Notes under the pieces: generated by a model | What the model was told of the DNA's origin: nothing | Database searches by the model: none | The model's input: only the letters and a program-made list of their open reading frames with translations | Shown: piece after piece, positions 7,171-15,567 of the stretch | How the letters are laid out: each line of letters starts with the position of its first letter | Position numbering within the stretch: position 1 is the stretch's first letter | NCBI GenBank assembly: GCA_902768825.1 | Contig: CACXMR010000008.1 | Location: 1 to 61,199 of the forward strand | Direction: 5' to 3' | DNA: 61,199 nt | From: an uncultured Ruminococcus sp. | GTDB lineage: Bacteria; Bacillota; Clostridia; Oscillospirales; Acutalibacteraceae | Made by a program: the position numbers and the translations under genes

Positions 7171-9117
7171 ATGATTAATGTTGAGCTCAAGGACGGAATA
7201 GTAAAGGAATTTGAAAACGGAACAACGGTTGCTGACATTGCAAAGAGCCTGGGTGCAGGTCTATATAAGAACGCTTGTGCAGGCAGAGTAGACGGAGTGG
7301 TGTGTGACCTGAGGACAGCTCTCGATAAGGACTGCAGGTTGGAGATACTCACCTTTGACGAGACGGAGGGTAAAAAAGCATTCTGGCATACAACGTCTCA
7401 TGTGCTGGCACAGGCAGTAAAGAGACTTTTTCCCAAGGCTAAGTTTGCTATAGGTCCTGCCATAGACAACGGTTTTTACTATGACTTTGATGTGGAGAAG
7501 GCTTTTTCGTCTGAGGATCTGGAGAAGATCACTGCCGAAATGAAGAAGATCGTCAAGGAGGGTCTTGACGTTGAGAGATTCTATCTGCAGCCTGACGAAG
7601 CTGTAAAGCTGCTTGAGGAAATGCAGGAGCCATACAAGGTAGAGCTGTGCAAGGAGCACACGGACAAGGGCGAGCCCATCAGCTTTTATAAGCAGGGCGA
7701 GTTTACTGATCTGTGCGCAGGCCCTCACCTTATGAATGTATCGGCTATCAAGGCTGTTAAGCTTACGGCCTGCACTGGTGCATACTGGAGAGGAGATTCA
7801 AAGAATACACAGCTTTGCAGAGTGTATGGCGTGTCCTTCCCCAAGGCTTCCATGCTGGAGGAGCATCTTAAAAAGTTAGAAGAGGCAAAGCTGCGTGACC
7901 ACAACAAGATCGGCCGTGAGCTGGAATATTTCACGACGGTGGATTATGTAGGTCAGGGCTTGCCGGTGCTGCTGCCCAAGGGCGCAAGAGTAGTGCAGCT
8001 TTTGCAGAGATGGGTAGAGGATGTGGAGCAGAAGAAGGGCTGCCAGCTTACAAAGACTCCGCTTTTTGCAAAGAGAGAGCTTTACAAGATATCCGGTCAC
8101 TGGGACCACTATCTTGACGGTATGTTTGTAATGGGCGACCCCAATGACGAGACAAAGGAATGCTTTGCCCTTCGTCCCATGACCTGCCCCTTCCAGTATC
8201 AGGTGTATCTCAACAAGCAGCGTTCATACCGTGACCTGCCTATGCGTCTGACAGAGACTTCTACTCTTTTCAGAAACGAGGCTTCCGGCGAGATGCACGG
8301 CCTTATCCGTGTAAGACAGTTTACTATTTCCGAGGGACATTACATCCTTCGCCCGGATCAGCTGGAGCAGGAGTTCCAGGGCTGTCTGGAGCTTGCCAAG
8401 TATTTCCTTGACACGGTAGGACTGTTGGAGGACTGTTCCTTCCGTTTCTCACAGTGGGATCCTGCCAACCCCAACAATAAGTATGAGGGCACAGCGGAGC
8501 AGTGGGAGGAAGCTCAGTCTGTAATGAAGAAGATACTTGACAATATAGGTCTGAAGTATGAGGTAGGCATTGACGAGGCTGCATTCTACGGCCCGAAGCT
8601 TGATATACAGTACAAGAACGTATTCGGCAAGGAGGATACCATTGTCACGATACAGATAGACATGCTCCTTTCTGAGAAGTTTGGTATGTATTACATTGAC
8701 AAAGACGGACAGAAGAAGCTGCCCTACATCATTCACAGAACGTCACTGGGCTGCTTTGAAAGAACGCTGGCTTATATGCTGGAGCACTTTGCCGGAGCAT
8801 TGCCCATGTGGTTAAGCCCTGAGCAGGTAAGGGTGCTGCCCATAAGTGAAAATCTGGCAGACCAGGCCAAGGAGATAGAGCAGAAGCTTACTGCTGCGGG
8901 CATAAGAGTGACCACAGATCTGAGAAGTGAGAAGATCGGCTACAAGATCAGAGAGGCGCAGTTGGAGAAGGTGCCGTATATGCTTGTGATCGGAAACAAA
9001 GAGGTTGAAAACGGCACTGTTTCGGTACGATCAAGAAAGCAGGCAGATATGGGTTCCATGCCGGTAGAAGAGTTTATCGCAATGGCGCTGAATGAGATCG
9101 AGACAAAAGCAAAATAA
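7171..9117 (+). CDS. thrS: Threonine--tRNA ligase
   Basis: A class II synthetase that charges tRNA-Thr. It has an N-terminal TGS domain (residues 1-60), an editing domain with the HxxxH pair in HTTSH near residue 70, the catalytic core with motif 2 (TLFRNEASGEMHGLIRVRQF) and motif 3 (YIIHRTSLGCFERTLAYMLE), and a C-terminal anticodon-binding domain from about residue 550. The 648-residue length is normal. The start is set by AGGAGG 9 bases upstream. The usual catalytic-core element MNCPGH reads MTCPFQ here, and the loop after motif 2 reads SEGHYI in place of the common DDAHIF-like form, so it belongs to a divergent ThrRS branch. Control is by the T-box leader. Confidence 0.94.
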   Translation: MINVELKDGIVKEFENGTTVADIAKSLGAGLYKNACAGRVDGVVCDLRTALDKDCRLEILTFDETEGKKAFWHTTSHVLAQAVKRLFPKAKFAIGPAIDNGFYYDFDVEKAFSSEDLEKITAEMKKIVKEGLDVERFYLQPDEAVKLLEEMQEPYKVELCKEHTDKGEPISFYKQGEFTDLCAGPHLMNVSAIKAVKLTACTGAYWRGDSKNTQLCRVYGVSFPKASMLEEHLKKLEEAKLRDHNKIGRELEYFTTVDYVGQGLPVLLPKGARVVQLLQRWVEDVEQKKGCQLTKTPLFAKRELYKISGHWDHYLDGMFVMGDPNDETKECFALRPMTCPFQYQVYLNKQRSYRDLPMRLTETSTLFRNEASGEMHGLIRVRQFTISEGHYILRPDQLEQEFQGCLELAKYFLDTVGLLEDCSFRFSQWDPANPNNKYEGTAEQWEEAQSVMKKILDNIGLKYEVGIDEAAFYGPKLDIQYKNVFGKEDTIVTIQIDMLLSEKFGMYYIDKDGQKKLPYIIHRTSLGCFERTLAYMLEHFAGALPMWLSPEQVRVLPISENLADQAKEIEQKLTAAGIRVTTDLRSEKIGYKIREAQLEKVPYMLVIGNKEVENGTVSVRSRKQADMGSMPVEEFIAMALNEIETKAK

Positions 9118-9135
9118 CTTTAGAACTGACCAAAG

Positions 9136-9330
9136 TTGAAACAACATTTTCGGGGGGCGGGTGTCCGGTGGACACCCGCCCCCTTTGGAATCCGCAAGCT
9201 TTTGAAAAAGCATGAGCAAAACTTTTTATTTGTTGCATTTGGGCAGAACTTCAAAAGGCGAGCAGCCAACTTTGAAGCCAGACATTCTGACAGCTCGAAC
9301 AGGGGTCCTGCGTCACGCTGGCTGCCAACG
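9136..9330 (+). repeat. Dispersed mosaic repeat, copy 2 (after thrS)
   Basis: It begins with ATTTTCGGGGGGCGG and a perfect 12-bp hairpin (9155-9166 with 9170-9181), then the core around CGCAAGCTTTTGAAAAAGC (9193-9211) and CAAAACTTTT. It continues into a diverged version of the GAGCAG...GAACAGGGG tail seen in copy 3. The hairpin module with GTCCGGTGGACACC recurs, on the other strand, near 61020-61045 in copy 4, but there it lies on the far side of the core. The modules are therefore shuffled between copies. The hairpin may also terminate thrS transcription. Confidence 0.65.
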
Positions 9331-9879
9331 CAAATAGATAGAAAAATGCTCCAAATAGGTCTAAATGAAACAAATTTATTACTAAAGGTTTCAAGATTGT
9401 AACCTGCACTATTAATAGTAACAGGTAATTTATAGTATTGTGGAACTTTTATAGGCTATTTGCCATATAAGGCATTTTTTTGGTCGCAAAAGTACGATAA
9501 AAAGCAGATTTTGCGAAATATTTGTGAATGAAAAACGATGCTGAAGACGTGTATTTGTGAAAACGGTTCATCAAAAACCGCTTTTCTTCAGGACGGAACA
9601 AATATAAATGACAAAAAATGCAAATGCCAGAAAAACCGCTTATCATCAGTGTTTTGGAGTGGCTATGACTAATTATGTGAATGATATTGTGCTAAAAACA
9701 GGAGATAATCTATTTGTAACAAGTTTGTAATAAAAGTTTTTACGAATTGCACATAAAAAACGCCTAATAATTCTGATAGAGAAATATAATAACGCCAAAT
9801 GTGCAATCAAATTGCACCATAGATACCAGATAATGGTATATCGTTGTTAAATATATACAAAAACTGCGGGATATTTTTT
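9331..9879. other. AT-rich intergenic stretch without a recognised gene
   Basis: I see no credible coding region and no RNA gene that I recognise. Short imperfect hairpins occur, such as AACGGTT...AACCG near 9559-9577 and TGCC...GGCA followed by seven T near 9461-9480. The base composition drops sharply compared with the flanking genes, as is usual for long upstream regions in this window. Confidence 0.5.
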
Positions 9880-9908
9880 TTGACAATCACGAAGAAATGA
9901 TTTATAAT
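9880..9908 (+). promoter_or_regulatory. Strong consensus promoter for the G5-domain protein
   Basis: TTGACA (9880-9885) and TATAAT (9903-9908) are both perfect and separated by 17 bases. The transcript should start near 9915. Confidence 0.85.
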
Positions 9909-9925
9909 AGCACCATCAACTAAAA

Positions 9926-9981
9926 ACCACCCGCAAAACCGAAAAGGTTACAAACAATTTACAGCGGGTCAGTCGAAGGAG
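9926..9981 (+). promoter_or_regulatory. Small nested-stem leader of the G5-domain gene
   Basis: ACCCGC (9929-9934) pairs with GCGGGT (9964-9969), enclosing an inner hairpin AACC-GAAAA-GGTT (9937-9949). The outer stem ends 5 bases before the GAAGGAG ribosome site. It may tune translation or stability. It does not match a riboswitch class that I know. Confidence 0.35.
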
Positions 9982-9990
9982 ATAATGATA

Positions 9991-11169
9991 ATGAAAGAAC
10001 AGAAGAACAACCACAGCGCAGGCTTTAAGAAGGCATTGGCAGTAGTTCTCATGGGAGCTGTTTGTCTGACTGCGGCCGTATCTGTCGGCTCATTAACAAA
10101 AAAGGTAACCGTTACAGACGGAAATGAGAAAGTGACGATCGACACGATCAATCCCGATACACAGGCAATCCTCTCAAGAACAGGCGTGGAGCTTGGCGAA
10201 AACGACAAGCTGGTACGCACAGAAGATAATAATAACGTAAACATCTCTGTCATAAGAGCTTTTGACGTAGAGTCATCCGACCCCGCAAAGGCAGCAGTTG
10301 ATGAGAACTCAGTTGCAGATTCACTCCTCTCAGCAGGTATGACTCTCAGTGAGAATGATTCCTTCTCACTGGCTCAGGCACTTGAGTCAAACGGCGCAGA
10401 GACAGAGGTAAAGCTTGCACGCTTTGAGATCACTGTTGATGTAAGAGGCGAGGAGATCAAAAAGTTTGTTCCCGCAGGCACAGTCAAGAGCGCACTTGAG
10501 TTCCTTGACATCAAGCTTGGCGAGAATGACATTATCGATGTTGATGTCAACACCAATGTCAAGGAAGGCATGAAGATCGAGATCAAGAACGTAGAGTTTA
10601 AGGAAGTAACAACTACTGAGGTCATCGACTATAAGACAACCTACAAGGACAGCGACGAGATCTATGAAGGCTCATATGAGACTGAGGTTTACGGCGTTGA
10701 GGGCGAGCGTACTATCGTTACCAAGGAAAAGTATGTAAACGGCGAGCTGGTATCTACAGAGGAGATCAGCAACGAGGTTACAAAGGAGCCTGTTGATGCA
10801 GTTATCCTTAACGGCACCAAAGAGGAAGAGAAGATCACCTACGAGTATGAGTATCCCGGTGATGGACACCTCACAAACATGAGCGGTATCTACTATGGCC
10901 CTTCAGGCCTTGAGACATACTACAACCTGCCTATGGACGGCATTGTTGATGTTATGAGAAACATGGGCTTCGACGCTGCCGAGTATCCTTACTGGGTAAG
11001 AGATGACGGCTGCAAGATGCTTGGCAACTACATCATGGTTGCTGCTGACTTCAGCATCAGACCCAGAGGATCTATCGTGCCTACATCACTTGGCGCAGGC
11101 ATCGTCTGCGATACAGGCGGATTCATCTACAACAACCCCTATCAGCTTGACATTGCTACAACATGGTAA
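9991..11169 (+). CDS. Exported cell-wall protein with DUF348-like, G5 and 3D-like domains
   Basis: A 392-residue secreted protein related in layout to the YabE/RpfB-type cell-wall hydrolases of Firmicutes. An N-terminal signal or anchor segment (residues about 14-36) is followed by ubiquitin-like DUF348-type repeats (about 40-190), a G5-like segment rich in TTEVIDYKT...GVEGERTIVTKEKYVNGELVS (about 205-265), and a C-terminal domain. That last domain ends in VAADFSIRPRGSIV...CDTGGF...LDIAT, the pattern of the 3D double-psi barrel with its catalytic aspartate. It probably acts on peptidoglycan outside the cell. The start at 9991 is preferred over the ATG at 9985 because GAAGGAG is then 9 bases away. 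Expression comes from a near-perfect promoter. Confidence 0.75.
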   Translation: MKEQKNNHSAGFKKALAVVLMGAVCLTAAVSVGSLTKKVTVTDGNEKVTIDTINPDTQAILSRTGVELGENDKLVRTEDNNNVNISVIRAFDVESSDPAKAAVDENSVADSLLSAGMTLSENDSFSLAQALESNGAETEVKLARFEITVDVRGEEIKKFVPAGTVKSALEFLDIKLGENDIIDVDVNTNVKEGMKIEIKNVEFKEVTTTEVIDYKTTYKDSDEIYEGSYETEVYGVEGERTIVTKEKYVNGELVSTEEISNEVTKEPVDAVILNGTKEEEKITYEYEYPGDGHLTNMSGIYYGPSGLETYYNLPMDGIVDVMRNMGFDAAEYPYWVRDDGCKMLGNYIMVAADFSIRPRGSIVPTSLGAGIVCDTGGFIYNNPYQLDIATTW

Positions 11170-11230
11170 GCTGCTGCGGATAATGCGGCGCTCCGATTCT
11201 GTAATGCGCTGACAGACAGATATCCAAATA

Positions 11231-11260
11231 GCGGGCATCTTCGGGTGTCCGCTTTTAATT
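11231..11260 (+). terminator. Intrinsic terminator after the G5-domain gene
   Basis: GCGGGCA (11231-11237) pairs with TGTCCGC (11246-11252), a 7-bp stem with one G-T pair, followed by TTTTAATTTT. Confidence 0.7.
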
Positions 11261-11304
11261 TTGGGTGTGTCGGCAGGAAAAATTTAAGTTTTATTTACTT
11301 ATAC

Positions 11305-11333
11305 TTGCAATTTTGACAAATAACAAGTATAAT
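11305..11333 (+). promoter_or_regulatory. Promoter of the small membrane protein pair
   Basis: TTGCAA (11305-11310) and a perfect TATAAT (11328-11333) are 17 bases apart, upstream of the gene at 11387. Confidence 0.65.
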
Positions 11334-11386
11334 GGATATGAAACTGTGAAATGTTTTGCAGAATCAGGGAAGGAGTGCTGTTCGTA

Positions 11387-11686
11387 ATGCTGCTTGCTGT
11401 TATATCCGCAGCGGTGTGTCTTGCCGTTGCTACGATGATGTACACCCCAAAGATGAGGACCTTCAGGTTGTATAGACCTGTTGCGCTTATTTGCCTTTTT
11501 GAGGGAGTATGGCTCCTGGTTGATTATATTGTCAGACAGATCTCACCCGACAATAATTTTATGATGATAATTCACTATATAGGCCTTATCGTGCTGGGTG
11601 CATACTTGATACTGAGGATTCTTTTCGATTCAAATGATAAGATAAATGATAAGCTCAAGGACAAGCTTAAAAAGAAAAAGGATTAA
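11387..11686 (+). CDS. Small membrane protein of unknown function (about 99 residues)
   Basis: I do not recognise this protein. It has three hydrophobic segments (residues about 1-18, 34-50 and 61-77), then a strongly charged, lysine-rich tail ending KLKKKKD that should face the cytosol. The start at 11387 is preferred because GGGAAGGAG lies about 11 bases before it; an earlier ATG at 11351 has no such site. The next gene starts 13 bases after the stop and has a similar size and shape, so the pair may form a complex. Confidence 0.6.
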   Translation: MLLAVISAAVCLAVATMMYTPKMRTFRLYRPVALICLFEGVWLLVDYIVRQISPDNNFMMIIHYIGLIVLGAYLILRILFDSNDKINDKLKDKLKKKKD

Positions 11687-11699
11687 AGGAGTAGATCGA

Positions 11700-12008
11700 A
11701 TGGGATATATCTATTCAGTGCTCTGGTTTCTGACTGCCGCCGTGTTGGTGGGGCGTTTCAGAAAAGAGAGTGCCGCAATATATGTTCTGTCTGTTTATTT
11801 TGTATATCTTGGTTCATGGTGGCTCATAGATGAGCTTGTTCCTGTGGATATGCTTGCGGGAAGCTATGGATGGACACTCAGGATCGTCTCAGCCGTGGCT
11901 CTGCTGCTGGCCCTTGTGGTACACTTTGCATTCAAGCCCCGTGAGGAGGAGGAAGATGACCTGGAGGAAAGCGATGACAGCCAGGCAACCGTGGACGGGC
12001 ATCAATGA
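11700..12008 (+). CDS. Small membrane protein of unknown function (102 residues)
   Basis: Not recognised. It has three hydrophobic segments (residues about 2-17, 25-44 and 57-77) followed by an acidic cytosolic tail (EEEEDDLEESDD), opposite in charge to the basic tail of the gene before it. AAAGGAG lies 9 bases before the ATG. The opposite tail charges suggest that the two proteins could contact each other, which is an inference. Transcription ends at a bidirectional terminator shared with the facing ATPase gene. Confidence 0.6.
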   Translation: MGYIYSVLWFLTAAVLVGRFRKESAAIYVLSVYFVYLGSWWLIDELVPVDMLAGSYGWTLRIVSAVALLLALVVHFAFKPREEEEDDLEESDDSQATVDGHQ

Positions 12009-12031
12009 TCCTGATGGCTTTAGAAATAATT

Positions 12032-12079
12032 TCAGCCGACAGGCTGTGCGAAAAGCACGGTCAGCCGGCTGATTTTTTT
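12032..12079. terminator. Terminator between convergent genes
   Basis: TCAGCCG (12032-12038) pairs with CGGCTGA (12066-12072), with further inner pairing GTGC/GCAC, followed on the plus strand by seven T (12073-12079). It overlaps the last codons of the ATPase gene on the minus strand. Confidence 0.75.
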
Positions 12080-14714
12080 ATGCTCTGCCCCGATGGGAGA
12101 GAAGCTTTTCGGCTTCGCTCATAACCATCGGAGTAAGAGAAAGCAATATGACAATGCCCCATTGGGTGAAGCTCAGGGGTACTGTCCTGAATATTGCGGC
12201 AAGTGCGGGAACGGATATCACCGACACCTGCATTATCACCCCAAGTGCGAAGGCGCCTACAAGCTTCAGGTTGCCGGATATCCCTGTCCTGAGCAGGGAG
12301 TGCTCACTTTTCAGGTCAAAGGCGTGTACAAGCTGACTCAGGCTGAGAACAGCAAAGGTCATGGTTCTGCCCACCATGGGCTCGGCGCCTGAGTCAAAAA
12401 ACACCCTGCCGATGGTGAAGGCAAGAAATGACAGGGCACCGATCAGACAGCCTTCCGCAAGCATGCTTATCACCATGCGCCGGTTGAATATCCCTTTCTG
12501 AGCCTTGACGGGTGGCCTTTCCATGATCCCTTCCTCCACAGGCTCTACACCAAGGGCAAGGGCGGGCATGGAATCCGTGACCAGATTGACCCACAGCAGC
12601 TGCAGGGCAAGGAGCGGAGTCGGCAGCTTCATCAGAAAGGCACACAGTACTGTCAGTATCTCGCCGATATTGCAGGCCAGGAGGAAATGTATGACCCTCC
12701 GGATATTAGCAAAGATGCCTCGTCCCTGTTCAACGGCCTCGACTATCGTGGCAAAATTATCGTCCGTGAGCACCATGTCGGCGGCTCCCTTTGCGGCGTC
12801 GGTGCCGGATATGCCCATGGCACAGCCGATGTCTGAGCAGCGCAGCGCAGGAGCATCGTTTACACCGTCTCCGGTCATAGCCACGACGGCTCCCCCTGCC
12901 TGAAAAGCCTTGACTATCCTGACCTTGTGCTCAGGAGATACCCTTGCAAAAACCGAGTATGACCGGACACGCTCCTCCAGCTCCTTTTGTGAAAGTCTGT
13001 CGATTTCTGCTCCGGTCAGTGCGCCGCTGCCCTTCTGACATATCCCAAGCTCTGAGCCTATGGCGCAGGCTGTCATAACATGGTCGCCGGTTATCATTAC
13101 GGGACGGATCCCGGCTTTTTTGCAGGCTGCTACGGCTGCCTTTGCCTGAGGTCTCGGCGGGTCGGTCATGCCGATCAGTCCGCAAAAAACAAGACCGTTT
13201 TCCGCTTCCTCACGGTTTTTGGGGATATAGCTGCAGTCCCTGAAGGCTACGGCTATCATGCGCATAGCATTTGACGCCATTTTGTCGTTTAAGGACATTA
13301 TCCTTTTTCTGTCCGGGGGAGTAAGGGCTGCACAGCCAGAAGAGAGCTGGATTTTTGTGCAGAGTGAGAGCAGGATGTCCGGCGCACCCTTAGCTATGAC
13401 GCGGTAGCCCCCTGTGGGAAGTGCGTGTATGGTCACCATTCTCTTGCACAGTGAGTCAAAGGGAAGCTCGTCCACCTGTCTGAAGCGTCTGTCGAGGTCG
13501 CCTTTGAGCTGTCCGGATTCTGCCGCAGCAATGAGTATGGCTTTTTCCGTTGGTGTGCCGGCGGCGGTAAAGCTGCCTTTGCTGCCGGTTATGCTGCCGC
13601 TGCAGCAGAGAGCCGCCATGGAGAGTATTCTTTCTCCCTCCGGGGAATGTGCGCTCACTGCACCTGACGGGTCGAAGATCCCACTCACGGTCATTTTGTT
13701 CTGGGTCAGGGTGCCGGTTTTGTCCGAACATATCACATTTGTGCAGCCGAGAGTCTCCACCGCAGGCAGGTGCCGGACTATCGCACGATGGAGCGCCATC
13801 TTTCTTACTCCGAGAGCCAGCACTATCGTCACCACAGCCGGCAGTCCTTCGGGAATAGCCGCCACCGCAAGGCTGATGGAAATCATGAACATCTCAAGGG
13901 GCGGGACCTTCTGGGTCATGCCGAGGACGAATATCAGAGCGCATATTCCCAGGGCTGCTATGCCAAGTATCCTTCCTGTCCTTGCAAGTCCCTTCTGCAG
14001 CGGGGTCTGAGGGCTTTCCTCACTGTCTATCATTTCGGCAATGCGTCCGACACGGGTGTTCATGCCTGTTTCGGTAACTATGGCGGTTCCGTGGCCTGTG
14101 GAGACAATGGTTGAGGAGTAGACCATATTTGTTCTGTCGCCGAGAGGGACGGTTTCTCCCAGCACTGCGTCGTGGTGCTTTTCTGAGGGCAGGGATTCGC
14201 CTGTGAGGGAGGATTCCTCTATGCTGAGGGCTGTGCTGCTGAGAATACGTCCGTCAGCGGGTATCATGTCTCCTGCGGAGAAAAGTATGATGTCTCCCGG
14301 CACTACCTCAGAGGAGGGGATTGTCGTGGCTTTGCCGTTTCTCATTACCTGAGCGATGGGGGAGGACAGCTTTTTGAGGGATTCGATGGCACTTTCGGCA
14401 CGGCACTCCTGAACAGTGCCCACTATGGCGTTGACCACCACGATAAGCAGTATCATTATGGGGTCTGTCAGCTCGCCGCCGCTCATTATCGCTGTGACAA
14501 AGGAAACTCCTGCGGCGGCAAGGAGTATCAGTACCATAAAATCCGAAAACTGCGAAAAAAACTTATAAACTGTCCCGTGCTTTTTCTTCTGGTCAAGACG
14601 GTTCCTTCCGTATTTTATGAGCCTTTCTGAGGCTTCCCTGCTTGTGAGTCCTGCTCTTGTGTCGGTGCCGAGCTTTTTTGCACACTCTCCTGATGTTATG
14701 CTGTGCCATTCCAA
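12078..14714 (-). CDS. Cation-translocating P-type ATPase, calcium-transport (PMCA/SERCA) type
   Basis: An integral membrane pump of 878 residues that exports a cation, most likely Ca2+, using ATP. It shows the N-terminal cation-ATPase domain, the actuator motif LTGES, the membrane cation site PEGLP, the phosphorylation site DKTGTLT, the TGD and MTGDGVNDAPAL hinge, and a C-terminal membrane bundle with NLVTDSMPALALG. That last motif is typical of Ca2+ pumps and argues against heavy-metal P1B ATPases. The start is a TTG at 14714 with AAAGGAG 12 bases upstream; no in-frame ATG fits better. It is divergent from an MntP/YtaF-like gene, so both may belong to divalent cation homeostasis. Confidence 0.9.
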   Translation of the reverse strand: MEWHSITSGECAKKLGTDTRAGLTSREASERLIKYGRNRLDQKKKHGTVYKFFSQFSDFMVLILLAAAGVSFVTAIMSGGELTDPIMILLIVVVNAIVGTVQECRAESAIESLKKLSSPIAQVMRNGKATTIPSSEVVPGDIILFSAGDMIPADGRILSSTALSIEESSLTGESLPSEKHHDAVLGETVPLGDRTNMVYSSTIVSTGHGTAIVTETGMNTRVGRIAEMIDSEESPQTPLQKGLARTGRILGIAALGICALIFVLGMTQKVPPLEMFMISISLAVAAIPEGLPAVVTIVLALGVRKMALHRAIVRHLPAVETLGCTNVICSDKTGTLTQNKMTVSGIFDPSGAVSAHSPEGERILSMAALCCSGSITGSKGSFTAAGTPTEKAILIAAAESGQLKGDLDRRFRQVDELPFDSLCKRMVTIHALPTGGYRVIAKGAPDILLSLCTKIQLSSGCAALTPPDRKRIMSLNDKMASNAMRMIAVAFRDCSYIPKNREEAENGLVFCGLIGMTDPPRPQAKAAVAACKKAGIRPVMITGDHVMTACAIGSELGICQKGSGALTGAEIDRLSQKELEERVRSYSVFARVSPEHKVRIVKAFQAGGAVVAMTGDGVNDAPALRCSDIGCAMGISGTDAAKGAADMVLTDDNFATIVEAVEQGRGIFANIRRVIHFLLACNIGEILTVLCAFLMKLPTPLLALQLLWVNLVTDSMPALALGVEPVEEGIMERPPVKAQKGIFNRRMVISMLAEGCLIGALSFLAFTIGRVFFDSGAEPMVGRTMTFAVLSLSQLVHAFDLKSEHSLLRTGISGNLKLVGAFALGVIMQVSVISVPALAAIFRTVPLSFTQWGIVILLSLTPMVMSEAEKLLSHRGRA

Positions 14715-14767
14715 GGTTGTTCACTCTCCTTTGATGTAGTCGCTTCCGTTCCTGCGGGAAAGTCCCC

Positions 14768-14797
14768 TTGTACAGGACACTCCCGATGTCTTATAAT
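14768..14797 (+). promoter_or_regulatory. Likely promoter of the MntP/YtaF-like gene
   Basis: TTGTAC (14768-14773), an 18-base spacer and TATAAT (14792-14797) lie in the 178-base divergent region. The leader that follows contains a nested inverted repeat. Confidence 0.5.
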
Positions 14798-14820
14798 ATA
14801 TATAGTCCGCTCCCGGCCTT

Positions 14821-14871
14821 TATGACAGGTGATGAAACGGGATATCTCACCCGTTTGCGCATTTTGTCATA
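14821..14871 (+). promoter_or_regulatory. Nested inverted repeat in the MntP/YtaF-like leader
   Basis: TATGACA (14821-14827) pairs perfectly with TGTCATA (14865-14871). Inside it AAACGGG (14835-14841) pairs with CCCGTTT (14850-14856). As RNA it would form a two-stem structure 20 bases before the start codon. As DNA the outer repeat could be an operator. It does not resemble the yybP-ykoY manganese riboswitch that often precedes mntP. Confidence 0.45.
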
Positions 14872-14892
14872 TTATATACGGGAGTTGAGAAA

Positions 14893-15534
14893 ATGGACTT
14901 TATCGGAATAATACTGCTCTCAGCCGCACTCAGCACTGATGCACTGAATATCGGTCTGACCTGTGGTGTGGGCGGCGTAAGGATAAGTAGGCTTTCAAGG
15001 CTCATCATCCTTTTGGTATCCTCAGGCGTGACCTCTGCTGCGGTGGTGGCAGGTGAGCTGCTCAGGGGAGTCGTGCCGCCGGTGGCAGGAAAGGCTGTGG
15101 GGGCGGCTCTGATGGTAAGCCTTGGGATCTATATGTCTCTGGGAGGAATAAAACGCTTCGTCAAGGGTCGTGCGCAAAAAAGAAAGCTCCACGGCAAGGA
15201 CGGTCACGGCAAGATGGCAGGAGGAGTCGGGATGATTGAGCGTGAAGTGGCTTGTGACACTGACGGATCAAAAACCATCGACTGCAAAGAGGCTGTGATG
15301 ATCGGTGCAGGTCTCTCTGCGGATTCCTTTGCGGCAGGCCTCGGTGCGGGGATCAGTACGGGTGCGGGACTGCTGCTGCCGGTATTGTGCGGAGTCTTTC
15401 AGATGCTTTTCCTCAGGGTGGGAGAGCAGCTTTCGGGCTGGATACGGCGCAGTGGCAGGCTTGATCCTGATCTGTTTGCTGTGGGGGCGGGACTTGTGCT
15501 TATTATCACGGCAGTGATAAGGCTTGCCCTGTGA
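14893..15534 (+). CDS. MntP/YtaF-family membrane protein (putative manganese or cation efflux, or sporulation membrane protein)
   Basis: A 213-residue protein with about six membrane segments in two related halves. Each half opens with a motif carrying an aspartate in the membrane: LSTDALNIGLTCGVGG at residues about 13-28 and LSADSFAAGLGAGIS at about 138-152. This duplication and these aspartates are typical of the MntP manganese exporters and the related YtaF sporulation proteins. The charged loop between the halves, containing DGSKTIDCKEA just before the second motif, is closer to YtaF. The divergent Ca-type ATPase supports a cation link. The ribosome site is GGGAGTTGAG. Confidence 0.75.
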   Translation: MDFIGIILLSAALSTDALNIGLTCGVGGVRISRLSRLIILLVSSGVTSAAVVAGELLRGVVPPVAGKAVGAALMVSLGIYMSLGGIKRFVKGRAQKRKLHGKDGHGKMAGGVGMIEREVACDTDGSKTIDCKEAVMIGAGLSADSFAAGLGAGISTGAGLLLPVLCGVFQMLFLRVGEQLSGWIRRSGRLDPDLFAVGAGLVLIITAVIRLAL

Positions 15535-15567
15535 CGGTGATGATAACGCTGTTTCAGGGAATTTAGG

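Noticed and set aside
9136-9402. 88-codon open frame after thrS
   Set aside because: Covers repeat copy 2; no ribosome site or family match.
9331-9879. tRNA or small RNA gene in the long AT-rich gap
   Set aside because: No cloverleaf, TTCGA-type T-loop or CCA end could be found by eye.
13414-14010. 198-codon open frame on the plus strand
   Set aside because: Antisense shadow of the P-type ATPase.
14715-14892. yybP-ykoY manganese riboswitch before the MntP-like gene
   Set aside because: The conserved loops of that class are not visible on either strand; only a simple nested inverted repeat is present.
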